The notes below the pieces were generated by a model, which had not been told where the DNA came from, made no database searches, and worked only from the letters and a program-made list of their open reading frames with translations. The translations under genes were made by a program, and so were the position numbers. 64,000 nucleotides of DNA, from positions 24,037,437 through 24,101,436 of the forward strand of contig NC_059500.1 in NCBI RefSeq assembly GCF_018139145.2. Reading direction: 5' to 3'. Shown here piece after piece: positions 14,108-27,800 of the stretch (position 1 is the first letter of the stretch; each line of letters begins with the position of its first letter). The DNA comes from Gymnogyps californianus. Taxonomy: Eukaryota > Chordata > Aves > Accipitriformes > Cathartidae.

Positions 14108-14271
14108 AAGAGAGGCTGTGGATGCCCCATCCCTGGAAGTGTTCAAGGGCAGGCTGGATGGGGCTTCGAGCAACCCGGTCTAGTGGAAGGTGTCTCTGCC
14201 CATGGCAGGGGGGTTGGAACTAGATGATCTTTAAGGTCCCTTCCAACCCAAACCATTCTATGATTCTATGA
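14108..14271 (+). mobile_element. CR1 LINE 3' end, plus orientation, with octamer tail
   Basis: This is a severely 5'-truncated CR1 of about 164 bp. It carries the CTGTGGATGCCCCATCCCTG segment, GGGGGTTGGAACTAGATGAT, CTTTAAGGTCCCTTCCAACC, and a tail of two ATTCTATG octamers. The sequence is close to consensus as I know it, so the insertion is fairly young. 5' truncation is the usual outcome of target-primed reverse transcription. Confidence 0.9.
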
Positions 14272-15865
14272 AAAGGTAGATACAATGATCCATATAAACA
14301 GTGTTAATTTATAAATTATATCTATAAACCCCACAAACTGAACAGATCAACCACACAAAAGCAGCAAGCACCTGAAGTGGACCAAAACCCCTGTAAGCCA
14401 CAGTTTTGGATACTACCACACTGGCTCTCAGTAGAGTTCTCCTAACAACCACATTAGTGACCTTAAACAGGATGTTTCCCCAACAAGAACAGCCTTAGAA
14501 GAAAACAGTCACATTTTTTAAAAAGCTACTTCATTGCCCCATACCAAAATTACACAAAAGACAAATCATCCCTCCATTAATGGTACTTATGCAGTTGTCA
14601 CATATTACCGTAGCCTGGAACTTGCATCAATGATCATTAAACAAGCACAATTACACTGTAATGAGATCCTATTAGGTAGGAAATGCTCACAATTCCCACC
14701 TGCAGGTTTGTCTTTTTGTCCCCCTCATAGAGATAACAACATCTCCCCTTTACACTATAATAGCAGCTAACTTTAACAGCAAACTAGTTAACACAAGAAA
14801 ATTGAATTTATATCAGCTGTTCTGAACCTTCATTTTCCTTGAGGACTGGGGCTTCTCTTTCAGACTAATGTAAGACTTGTGTACCTAAAAGTTTCTTTTT
14901 TTTTTTTTTTTTTTAACCCAGAAGTTACTTTTTACCATTTTTTTTAGCAGAACTCTCTGAATATATCTTCCCTCACTTAAAAATAATACCAAATTCACAT
15001 CCTGTTTTAGTACAATGGTATATGGTCACCTCAGTGTAATGCCTGCTCAGTCACATCAGCTTCTCCTGTATTATGACACACTCTGCTCACCCAGAATGAA
15101 TTCAGTATAACAATTAACAAGTTCAACTGCTCTAGAGAGCTGCTAGCACAGAAGATGAAAACTTCAGGTTACCACAATACAGAAATTCTCAAGACTCTCA
15201 AGCATCTCATTTTAGCCCCTCCACCCCAATATATTCAAGTTTCTATTTCTCTCTCTCCTACCTACAGTTGTTTTCATTTTTATCATAGTCACTAAGTAAA
15301 TGCTAAATACAGGTTTCCAGACTGAGATAATTTCAGTTATGTTAGCCATTGTGAAAGTCTGCATTGTCACAAAGTTTTGGCAAAACTAGGTAAATTTAAT
15401 CTAAAGGGAGAATGACAGAAGTTTATATTACATATAAACCCAAACATTGAGTGATTTTATTTCATCTTAGTACTTGAAGCCGAGATCTGGAAATAAAACA
15501 AGTCATTCTGAGGCACACTAAAACCAAACATTGGCAAATACAGCTCCTAATTCTTAAAATTCTCAGGCTATATCACTTGTATCCTGTATTTTTCTTGATT
15601 ATACTATTTATGCTTTGATTTAGCACCCAACGCATCACTGTGGCAACATGTGTTGATAAAGGCAAAGCCACAGTCTCATGGAAATATTCTCTTTCATGGA
15701 ATTATACTAACACTGACAACCTGTAAAACAGCACATGCATCTTGAAATTGTCAAGTTGGCTCCATTTTCTCATCCTCTCATTCTCTAATTCAACTAATGT
15801 AAAGAGCAACAAATTAAAGCAATTATTTCATTCAGCAAGCAAGCAAGCGCCTATCAGAATATTAA

Positions 15866-16389
15866 TGTCAGGGTCCTGAGGGCACTGATAGACTTCAGTG
15901 GCCCTGCCTGACCAGCCTCACTTGGGAGATTCACACAACCCCTGCCCATGTGCCCACCAGCCCCATTTCAGCTCAGCCCTGGGCACTGAGTCCTGGCCTG
16001 AGCTGTATCATAGGTACTGTCTCCAGCTTTGTCTCTGGCCCTGCCTCCTGGATGGATCCTTCATATGTACGTTGTAGCTTTATCCAGTCCTGTGTTTGGT
16101 CCTGTATCCCGGACAGACTTTGGACCCGTGTTACAGCCTTGTCTTCAGCCCTGTCTCTGACTCCTTTTCCTTTTGCTCCTGACTGGACTCCCAGTTGGAC
16201 TCTGAACCTGATTCATTGCTCTGCTATCTCTGGAGCTGCCCACAGACCTGTCAACATCTGGATCTGCAACTGTGCTCAGACCCTGTGGGACGCCACCCCA
16301 TCAGTGAGGCCACTGCCCACCCTGGAGTCACCCTCATCTCCTGGATCGCCCTTCCTCTTCGAGCAGCTGGCCCTTGCTGCACCCTAACA
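15866..16389. mobile_element. GC-rich LTR-like element of unknown family
   Basis: A 524-bp block, much more GC-rich than its surroundings, starts TGTCAGGGTCC and ends CACCCTAACA. The outer nine bases are inverted repeats with one mismatch (TGTCAGGGT and ACCCTAACA), giving the TG...CA ends typical of an LTR. The inside is made of loosely repeated CCTG/TCTG-rich phrases, which leave an open frame of 145 codons at 15950-16387 that is probably a by-product of composition. No target duplication is evident. It may be an LTR or a non-autonomous element with terminal inverted repeats. Confidence 0.45.
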
Positions 16390-19300
16390 ACCATTTAGGA
16401 CTCATTTCCTATCTCTGGATACTGCCTATGCGAGGAGATTTTAAAGTGCAATTGAATCTCAAAGAAAGAAATGGAGGAGACTTTTTCCCCATAATTTGAT
16501 TCACATATATCCCAAGTTCCTGTGATACACTGAGACAGGAAATATCTATAATCTCATTTCTCTCAAAATGTCATGTTTATGAAACTTAATAAAGCTGCCA
16601 AATGTTAATAAGAAGTCAAATGAAATACCTGTTCCAACTGGTTTTAATAACTCCCTAAAAGAGTTAATAGAAAAGAAATTATTTGACTATGAACTCTACT
16701 TGCTCAAGTAAAAGCTGATTAGGAATCAAAGGACTAGTTAGGAGCACCTACTAAAGAGATGATCTAAATTCAGCATCTCACAGATGTTAGATTTGAACTT
16801 CTTTCCCCAGAACAACCTCCTGCTTTCTCTCCAGCCGAGAGAATCATACTACATTCTGGAAGAGGATATATCTTTTCTTTTTTTTTTTTCTTTTAGCAAA
16901 TGTCTTTTATTAAAGGCACTAAGTGAGACTAAAGAAAACTTAGTCATTCTTAGCTACTCTATCCTTAATTTGTTTTTTTTGTTTTTTTTCTTTTGAGTTG
17001 TACAGATCTATAACCTAGTTTCCAGACAACGAACTCTTGCTTTCTGCAATTAAGAAGCTTGAAAAAAAAAAAAAAAGATCAAAAAAATTACTTTGCTTGC
17101 AGAAAAATTCTGCAGTAACTTCCAGAAAACAAACCTGCTTTTGACCCACACAATCTTACAGATCAGGAATGTTACTTGATTAAAAACAGAAGTAATTCAT
17201 CAGAATTCAATAGTGCCCCAAAAGTAAAAGCCTTCAATCATTTTTCAAGAATGACACATTTCCATGCATCTTGGCTGTGATACTGCAAGCTTTCTTTCTT
17301 CTTAGGATGAGCACATTAGTTTCAGAAACTCCTGGATATCTACTATTATCTTCATGCAAATGTCATTGCCTTTCTCACACTACCCTAACACAACAGCCAA
17401 ATAAAGATAAATTTTTTGTGGCCTGTTTCTGTCCCCCTCTAAAAAGAAGTTGAGATAAGTAATCCTGGAATTTTTTGACTGGATTACAATGACTATCACA
17501 TCTCATGTGGGACTTTTGCTTTCCCTACCGTTAAAGACTTTTTTGAGCCAAGAACTTCAAAGTGTCTGTTGAAAAGTGGGCTTCATCTGTTTGGATATTA
17601 GTATCTAGTATTCTTTGTGGCCTCGGTTATCCAAGACATCTACATGGGACTGGCAGACATGAGTCACAGCTTGATGTCAGGCAGAATACCTTAGGCAATC
17701 TAAAAATGGCATTAATGTTGATGTTCAGGCACCTGGATCCCAAGCTGACCAGAAATGTTTTGCATCTATCTTACTGCAGGATGACCCAAAGAAAAAAAAT
17801 TCAGTGATATCTGAAACATGGTATTTCATTTACCCCACTGTTAAAGATCACCAACAGTAAAAAATAAAAAGGAGAACAAAAAATGATCTGGTCTGTATCC
17901 TAAGGATAGTGTGCTCTGAAAAATGGATTAGATTGCCATTCCTGTTTCTCAGTCTGTAGCAGGAAAGAGCTTCCCCACATGGCAGAAAAGAGCAGAAGCC
18001 ACAAAGCAAACCATAAAATTATACACTTCAAATCTGGCAATAAACTACCAGTGGCACTAGATTAAGACTATAAATTCTAATTCCAAGAAATATTTTATAG
18101 TAGATTTTAAGACTTTTAGAAGCATAATAATTGCCTTTAAGAACAAGGGTATTTTTAACCAGCCACTTAAAAACGAAAAAAAGAAAAGGAGAGAGATGAT
18201 TTAAAGCAGCTAAATTCTATCACATTATTTCCTGTGTGTTGCCCAGAGGCTATGAGAAGTTAATGTTCACACTAATTTGGTCCCATTGCTATGAAAAAGA
18301 TACAAGAAGCCAACGGTGATAATTCTGGCAGAGAATTACTTCTTTCCTCCCAGCACAGAGAGAAACATTCCAACACATACTGAAACATACACTGGACACC
18401 AGTATGTGATTTCTGTTCAAAGGGAAACTTTTGAGTGAAGCCTTCCTAATTCACAGAGAAGATTTTAACTGAAACAACAAATCCCCAGTAGGTATGCAAT
18501 GCTGCAACACTACTATGATGAAGCCTTCTTCCTCAAGGAAAATTGAAAGTGCTTGAAATATTTTTGGCAGTTCAAGAGAAGTATATGCACTTATCTCAAG
18601 TACATACACTCTCCTTCATATGGAGAGGGTAAACTAATTCTGCACTTAAAATATTCTGAGAGTTTTGTTTACTCTGAACGAGCCACCTCCCTCAGTTCCT
18701 CCTAAAGTTCATTCACACTTCTAATTTTGCCTTCCCCCAAGATTAGGTCATCGCTCAACACTTTTTGATAGATACTATGCTACCCTTAAGAAACGCATAA
18801 TTTCTGAGCCTTAGTCTATTAAAAGATTACTGTCAGGTTAATCTTTTACTTCAGAAGTTTCTGGGCATGTTCACTGGAAAGAAGCTTGACAGCTCCACTG
18901 AACTTCCATCTTGTAAACTGGGGACCAGTCAGTAATACCTACGTGGGACAAAGTATGACTGAGTTTACCTGTCTATTACCTTCATATCTCCTTTTGGATT
19001 GTACTTCCTCTGATGTATGTCCATTAGGCAAGTAGGATTTACAAAGAGAAGAAATAGAAGCTGGAACATACTCACTCTGAGAGCAAGAGGAAGAGAGTTC
19101 ATCCTCCACACTTCCTAGAAGGATCTGACATATGAAGCATTTTTGCTCCATGTTAAATTCTAGCTGTAAGCCAGAAATGCAGGTCCCAGCCAGCAAGCTT
19201 GGAAAGTGGCCCAAAGCAAAGATCACTTAGTTGAACTTCAGCTGTCCAGGCATCCAACAAATACAACTGTTTATTTCCAAGTCTTTTATGAATTAATAGG

Positions 19301-22300
19301 CACAATTTCTACAACATGACTGCACTGGCAGTGTTTCCTCTGCTGAGACAAAAATAAGAGAAAGGATAAGGATACCAATGCTGCACAGACTTACTTTGGC
19401 CCCGTTTCTATTGACAAGAAGCTTAAAATCTTGGAATAGCATAGTGGAAGTCTACAAGGTTTATAAATATATAAATCAAATAACTGTGAAGGGCTCCCCT
19501 ACCACTTCCTAATCCATGCCCTCATATAATCTTAGTTTTATTTAAATTTCAAGAGCCACAAATTAGTAGAGAATTACTTCCATGGACAGATAAACAAGGG
19601 AGCTGTTTGGCGATGCATTACAAAGCGTAGGAATGCCTCAATTCTTCTGCATCAGTAAGAAAAAAAATAACAATTTTATCTCTACCATCAAGCTTTCTGC
19701 TACTGCTGCAATGGGCTGTCACAGAAGCCAACCGTTTCCCTGCATCTGTTTGACAATAAAGATCCTATATAGCCTGAGACAGTATGGGAGAAGGAGACCC
19801 CCTAGAGTGTGGGTACATCACTCAGCAGATTATGTTTCAGGGCCTTATGATATATGATCTAAAATGCATTTAATGAAGCATCTATAATCACATAACCAAT
19901 CCCTGTAAATGCTCTTTCATATCTAGTAACTGACTTTAAAAAATTCAAAACGTACAAATTAATTAAAGTCGTCAATTGTGATTTTAGTGAGAATCCTGAA
20001 AACATTTGCCTCAAACCCAAACCCGCAGACAAAGACTCTAAGACTATCGGTTTGTTGATCACACTATTAGAAGGAGCACTGAGTCACGGATTCTAGAAAG
20101 CAGTGATGGAAATATAAAGCATTCACATTAGGAAAATAAAAAGGTACTTTGGGAATAATTTACAAATAATGAAACTAGCACTTTAGCACTGTTTCATGCA
20201 TTTAATATTTTTTCTTCCATTACCACTGAGAACTTTTTTTTATTTACCAAAATCTTCACCAAAAGCTGGCTTATCTTACTTTTAAAGCAATCACTGAGAA
20301 TAGGATCTCTGAAGCCTTTTCAAAAGGAATGACAAATAGTAAAACCAATTACATACACCATGAACTTTTATATTTTTTTCCTTCTGGATAATTCTGCTAC
20401 AACAGATAAAACCAGAATTCAGAAATGTAAAATCTCTTACTAACACCCATTTTCTGTTACCCCACTGTGTAGAGTTTTAAGCATGGCACTCTCCTGGAAT
20501 GGTGCATTAATAGTTAGATCCATCTCACTGGCTCTATCATGATACCATGATGCTTCATCTCCCTTCTGCCCTGTGAACCTCTCATGAGTTCATGTTACCA
20601 GAGGCATTACGGTCTCCTTCCTGATTCATCCGCACTCCAGAGCCTTCCATCCTGACAACCAAGCTGGACTGGAAGTCCTTTAAGGAGCATATGGAGAAAG
20701 AACAGTGACTTTGTACTGTTGTTCCATGGGCAGTACAGGTGCACAGCTCTTTTAGCTGGGTTACATGATGTTGAAGACCATGCATCAGGATCTTTCTACA
20801 TTACAGTTGTATTTTATTATTTGTAAAAAAAACTCAAAAAAATCAGAACAAAACAAAACCAAACCACCATTTCAGATTATTTAGATGTTAGATAGATGAG
20901 AACATACATTTCTTCCTCCGCATTTCTGTGTCTCGTATGCCTTTTTTAAACATCGGTAATGACGAAAAATTTTGATTACTCAGTCATAACTAGTCTTCTG
21001 GCACTGAGCTCCACCTGCTGACAAGTCTTTCAAGTATTGCAGAGCCTGCATACCAAGTCTCGGTTTTATCAGTAGTTCCAGTATAATGCTGCAGTATGCA
21101 AAATAAATCAAATGAAACATTTCTATAATGAGAAAACCATATAGTTTTAAATACATATTCTTAAAAATAATGGGTTTGCACCTTTATAATATTTGTTTTT
21201 ACCATGTAAGGAAAAAGGAGAAGACATATTAAAGGGGCATACAGATTTCACTGTATTATTGCTAAACAAAATTAATTACTATTTTATATTAACTAAATCT
21301 ATTGCCAGGCTTAAGCACTCCCTGAAGACTTCCTATTCTGTAACAATTTCCAAGCCAATACTGATGCTGTAATTTTAAAGTCTTACTATGAAATGCAAAT
21401 CACCATCATTGTACTTAATTACCTGAGTAAATGTTTAACTGGCACTGCAATATTCCAAATATTTCTGATGTTTTTATTTCTAATCAGATTATTAGACATA
21501 TAAAAGTTTTGCTGCTGTTGTTTTCTTTGTTTTAATTATGGTGGACTACTGCCATGCTCTGTTGATCATATTAATAGCAAGAATAGCATATGTATCTTAG
21601 GACAAATGACAGGCCTTACATCCATTGACTGAACATCTAAACACTGAAAAGTTAGTTAAGCTTCCAGTTACTGGTTAACTTTTGTAAAGTGACATAATAT
21701 ATAATAATTTGGATACTACGGTATTTTGGCAAAAAAAACAGCTGTTTATAAGGAATAACCAGCTTTTTCTCAGTAACTATCTCCTTACTTTAATATAAGT
21801 ATAGAAGAAAAAGTTAACTATGATTCTCCTGATTACACAGTGCATAGTGTCATAACTGCATAACTCTAAGGGGCTCAAAGACATTATTTTAAACTTGTAG
21901 CACCTTCAGCATTAAAATTATCTCTGTCTTGCATGGTTATCTCAGTAGAAAGGTATAAATGCTAGAAACAAGAAAATATGTTTTGTTTTCCACATATGAT
22001 GCCAAAATTGTTAAATGCAATGTTCAGGAATGGCCAAAAATAGAATTTTTTTAACTCCTTGCTATGCTATCATGATTAAACAAAACAGAATCATCCAGCA
22101 ATTTCCTTTTTTCTTAAAATGTGTACATGAACACTAACACACAGCTAACATTCTACAAACAATAAAATATATTGACCAAACCAAATCATATTGAAGACAC
22201 TAACAAAATATGAAACTTCCTACAGTTAACAGAGGCAAAAAAGAACAAGGAAACGAAGTTGTAACACACACATAACCTAACACTGTCTATAAAAACACAT

Positions 22301-24621
22301 CAAACAGCATTTCAGAATTTCATTCCTTGTTAGTATTCTATTGTACTGTTACCTAATGTAAGAGAAGGAAAACAAAACAATTTGCAAACTATTCCACTAT
22401 GAAATTGGCTGTATTTATATGATACCATCTAAATACTTAGAGACATGAAACTTTATGAAGCTCTTTTGTATATCACATTTTTAATTTTAAATTACCAAAA
22501 AAAATCCACTTGTGACTGAATACATGAAAATTTACTTCGTATGCATGCTCACAACACAAGCCAATTATGATTTTGTCATTCTTAGAAAAAGAATTTGTAA
22601 AACAAGTGTTTATGACGAATTTCTGAAGAGGAATAAATAACCATATTCAAATGTATTTTCAGACAACATTTAGATGAACTGCTTTTAGCTAAAGAGGAGA
22701 AACCTAAATGGATTTATAGCTGAAGAAACAATGATCCTCTTGAATGATACCAGGATGAGCAATCAGCAGCAAGAACATTTCATTTCTGATCATTTAGCAG
22801 CTGTATAATTTTAAGGAGTTTTACTAAAAAAACCCCCATTATAAAAATCACCAGGATGCTTATTTATACAAAAAGCCCATGAATATATTATTTGTTCATC
22901 TTGAGATACAGTCAAGACTGCCCTCTCAAGCTACAGCAATTTGAAAAAAGTTTAATTTAGACTGCAGTTGTATCTACTGCTTTTTAGTCAATTTTACTAG
23001 AACAGGATATCAACTTAATAGTTAAACAAAACTTAAGTGGTATTAGCCTGTCTTAAATAACTTACTCAAGGGAAATCACCCAGCACTTAAGTCATATTCC
23101 ATTATTTTTCATGGTGCATATGAATTGTAAGACTACATCCTCTGAAGCCAAAAAGGCAACATTTTTCTTACTCTTGGCACATTTAATATATGCAAAAATG
23201 TATTTCTTGCATCATTCTAGAAATCTCACTATGTATCTCCTCCAGCAAAAACAATATAAATTATCATAGATAACTTTTATTCCAAAAAAATTACAAGGTC
23301 AGAATTCTTCACTGCATATTGTACACATATGCAAGGATTATTTTTTCCCACCCACTGAAAGAGAGATTTGGACACCTGAAGACAGACTTTAGTAATCTTG
23401 AACTGAGGTGGAAGAATACCATTCTCTTGATTAGACTCATCATCTCAACTAACCCTTACAGACAATATTCACTAGCACTACGACAGGATATTACATGAAG
23501 TAACTAACAAGACAGCCTACCCCAAAAAGATTCCAAGCCTCCTAATCTTTCAAAATCATTATCCTGATCCTTCCTTTCTCCTTCTCCATCTTTTTGTGCT
23601 TTACCAACTCCTCCTAGGTCACGACAAGCATACAAGCTTTGTAAAATAATGTTTTGTACCAGTGAAAATGGCAACCACCTGCTAGTGCCTCGTAAATATT
23701 AAACAATAGTAGCAGAAGCAAGAGAATACTGACAATTAAGTATAACTGTAGAACGGGAATGGAAGAAAAAACAAACTTGGTTCCACAAATAGAGAAAACA
23801 AAAGCATTCCTCTCAGAAACAACCATTTCATTATCATTTCACTGAGCTACTGCTCTGTGGGCCAAAAGAAATGGCAGGCTAAACCTCTAAAGAAACCAAG
23901 TCACAAGCATCTCATATATATCAAACCTAATCCACAAAAGTAAACACTACTGATTGCCCCTTTAGTAAACAGGTACTGTTTGTTTGCTTTTTTATGTGGC
24001 CTACTATCTGTACACGTAGCTGCATACAACTGAGAAAAGGAAATCACACGAAATATAAGCAAAGTACTTATTTAAATTACATGAGGTCTCATCACAGCAC
24101 AAAAAGTTCCTTTTGATTATTAAGAGCCTGTAAACATTTAAAAATAAGTTGCAAAGAAACCAGTGTTTGTTTCTGTTTAAAGAAAAGAGTAATTACAGTA
24201 CATAAAATTCATTTCTCAATTACACAATGTGTGCACTGATTCCAACAGCTTTTACTGTTAGTGGTTCACTACAACTGTGAATGTATTTCTTCAACACAGC
24301 CAATGAAATTACCAATAGCTACTCAGTCATGTTTACTAAATCAATTTAAGGATTTACACTTTTGATTATAAAACAGTCTAATGAGAATCTAAGCATTAAA
24401 TGTACAGAAGACCAAAGCAAGTCCACAGACGTACAGAGGGTGTGACAAGTTATTGCAACTTAAACAAAAATCACACAACTGTTTTTCTAAACAAGTCTCC
24501 ACAAATGCAAAGTGAAGTTTATTCACTTCAGTCATCCCTGTGAACATCTTGAGACTCTGACCCCAGGACTAAAGTGCCGTAGCGAGGCTGCACAATTTAA
24601 TAAAACAGATGTAAAACTTAC

Positions 24622-24811
24622 CATAGAAGTCACTGATCTGGCATCTTCTTCATAATTCACTACAGGTGGTGGCTCTTTCCCATCATTCTCTTGAACCTTT
24701 TGTTCCAGTAGTTCTTTCTGAGCTGCAAATTTTGCCTCAGAGCATCTTAATTGCTGAACTGTTTGCTTAAGTTCTTCCAGCGCTTGCTTTTGGCTCAGCA
24801 AGAGTACAATA
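24622..24811 (-). CDS. FER: FER coding exon 8 (end of coiled coil, pre-SH2 linker)
   Basis: The 190-nt exon completes the aspartate codon (GA|T) and encodes residues 349-412. It contains [20 protein letters not shown] and, near the end, the acidic and proline stretch [20 protein letters not shown]. The final codon is methionine, followed by the donor GTAAGT, in phase 0. This is the last FER exon in the window. Reading on past the donor gives 29 unrelated residues and a stop, which is intron sequence. From knowledge of mammals, the short testis form FerT joins its own first exon to FER at about this junction; no evidence for such a form was found here. Confidence 0.95.
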
Positions 24812-27800
24812 CTGCAGAAAAAAATGACAAACAATTTAAAAATATACATGATTTAAAATACATATTTTGTTTCATAAAAGCTACAAAAAAAAAAAAAAGG
24901 CATGAAAATTCCTCAACAGAATTATTTCTTCAAAGGCATAAACACATGAAGCAATTTTAGAAAATTTTTGTAGCTTTGAAAAGCTACAAGCCAATGCAAG
25001 CGAACACCTACTTTGCCATTCTCTTTTCTCAATCTATCACAAAAATAATGTTGTAATATATATAGATGAAACTACTGTTTTCGTCCACTTTTGATTGAAT
25101 TTATAAACACTAGGGTTCCCCATCCTTTAGAGAAGAAATACATTTTTAGATTATGATTTCCAGTGATGAGAAATCCACTGCAGTCCACGCTGTTGTTGTA
25201 ATAATAATTTGCACTATTAAACTCACCTTACATCCAGTATAAATTTGTCTGGCATCAAGTTAGAGATATCTTTTGTCTCTTCTGGACTGAAAGGTCCTCT
25301 ATCGCGTAATTATTTCTGGACTGCAGTCTAACATTCTTCTTATGAAGCTAAATAAATTGAACTCTATGAGGACCTAAAAGCAATTTTTTCTTGTCTTCTG
25401 CATGTTTTTATGGCTCTTCTCTGAATACCCCTCATATCCCTGAATACTCCAAGACAGACATAATTCAATCATTATTGAAGGACAAGCAGACCACCTAGAA
25501 CATTTACAGGTACCTAGATGACTCTATTATCCCCAGGAACTGCCAAAACCAAAGATGGACAGAAGATGCCTAAAAGACAGAACCATCCACAGTACAATAC
25601 AGACACCCTTAAAAGCACTCAATTGGAGCCCAGTGACGTGGTCTATAAAGAGATGCAGAGTTCTCACAGTCTGCAAGAACAGATGAAGGAGGTAGAGGGA
25701 CCAGAACTATGAAGAATGAGGACAGTATAAAGAAAAATCACAGTATTCTGTCAGTATGTATCTTCAGGATAATCCCTGGAAGACAGACTCTCCTGCAAGC
25801 CCCACCCTTGGAGAAAAAAAGAAATTTAAAAGTTGTTGATATTGAGACTGTTCCTTCACAAACTGATGCTGAGCCAAATAACTATTCAAACAGGTTCCAA
25901 AGTGGTAAGGGATCCTCATTGGCAGGAAAAGATAAAAATCATATCCCTATAGATGAGCACTGTGCTAAGTCACCAAAGAACAGAACTCCGTACAATCAGC
26001 AGAATGATCATTCATTTAAAAAGGATAAGTATGAGGTATGAAGACACAATTAGAAGAACTGAAACTGAGGTCTGGCATGAGACTGCACACATTTAAAAGC
26101 ATCACACAACGAAATGAACAATTATCCTGGCGTTACCCTCAAGATAATGTTCTTTCATCGGGTCCTCATTATGAGAGGGAAAAAAAGAGATCACCCTGTG
26201 AAAATTATGGACTTCCACCATCAGCAGGGCTTTGGTGAATACACATCGGCTAGAATGACAACATCCCAAACACCGAATGGTTTCAACTCACCATGATCTG
26301 GACATAACAACACATACCCTGCAAGTTAAAAGTCACAAGCTATTCTCTTTCCTGAACTGTGGCAAGATGGATTATCGTCTAATTGGTTTGCCCAAATCCA
26401 ACATAGAATGCTCCCCATTCTATCTATGCATGAGGAATTAGAACCCATAAAATTATTTGCCTATGGCTTGCATGAGTGCAAACTTTATAGTCCTTGTGGC
26501 TAGCAAGAGCTATTAGCAACCTCACAGAGTGAGATCTTGTGTGAAGAATCCTTGCAAGACCAGAACAGGACAACAGGTTGCAAAGTGGTAAACAGGTGAA
26601 CCAAATCAAAACCGAAATATTCAATATGCTATTATGTCGGGAGGGCAGATGGTATGCTTCACATACACATATATAAATAAAATATAATTAAAACACTCTC
26701 TGTGTTGCAGGTGATATCGTCACTTGAAGGCGGAAAGGGATATTGGTGCCAGGATAATAGTACCAATACAGCTAAATATTGAGGAGGAATACAAAATCAC
26801 AGGCCTAGAGATACACTTCTGCACATGCCCTAATGAAAAGTGCAGTACGTGCAAAGATCAGTTTGTAGTGTTGCCAGAATTAGCCACCAAGAAATGCTTT
26901 CATGCCCCAACTCAGACTGCCACTGCAAAGTCAAGAAACAACTCAGAACTTGTGGTGCCGAAGCTGTGTCAGAAAGAAGTAGGGAGACAGCTGAAGTCCA
27001 AACTGGTTCAAGTGAAGAGACAGAAAACATGATTTTACAGACTTTTACCATCGTTTTGCCCAGATAAAGCAGACAAGGGGATTTCCTCAGCACTGAAGGG
27101 CAAAGCTCAGCACGTTGTCACCCAAAGCTCAACATAGGGTCTAGAGCTCTTGCATTTGGAGTCGACCTCCTCACTTTCCTTCCTGACAAGGGATTTGCGT
27201 TGCACCAACAGAATGACCTCTGGCTCAAAAGGCAAGCTTTCATTTATTGCTCAACTATCTTTACCTTTCACCTTGCCTTGCAGCGCTGAGGCCAGTGCCA
27301 TATGCTATGACAGCAGTCAAGAACATGCAACAGTTGGATGAGATATTGTAGGGACCATAAGTACATGCAAAAACATCCTGATCACTCTGCATTGCAGTTA
27401 AAAGACGAAAATGGGGTCTGTTGGAGGAAGGCCTCACCAATGACAAATCAGAACTGGGGTGATTTCAGGGCAACTTTTATCTTACAACTAGAAATCTAAG
27501 CCAGATTTCATGCCTTTTAATAAGACCTACAGGTACTGGTGCAGTCTGAACTGAAATCATCTCCTCAACACCACAAACATCTCCTACAGGATCAGTCAAA
27601 GGAGCCTACCCACAGCAAGAGACACAAGGATGGTCTGAACTATTGTCAGAGAGACATAACTGATAACAAAACAATACTGGGCGGGGGGGGGGGAAACAAC
27701 ACACCACCACCAAACTCATCTAGTTCAAATACAGTTTATCCTTTAAGTAATATGCAGCAAGGAAGGTAGGTCAAGAACTAAAAAATTGGAAAATATACTG

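Larger units (their letters stand above)
1..24621 (-). other. FER intron after codon 412 (partial, at least 24.6 kb)
   Basis: No exon encoding the expected next residues of FER (the basic ERKERLSKFE-like segment before SH2) was recognised anywhere in this stretch, so the intron appears to extend past the window edge. Apart from the repeats and pseudogene listed separately, it contains AT-rich unique sequence with homopolymers such as A24 at 7170-7193 and T19 at 14896-14914, and a (CA)8 at 10174-10189. The blocks 1-4399, 9630-14107 and 16390-24621 hold no gene or repeat I can name. Confidence 0.85.

Noticed and set aside
24532..24621. Continuation of FER exon 8 to a downstream stop
   Set aside because: A consensus GTAAGT donor sits at 24621 and similarity to FER stops exactly there; the extra residues are intron.
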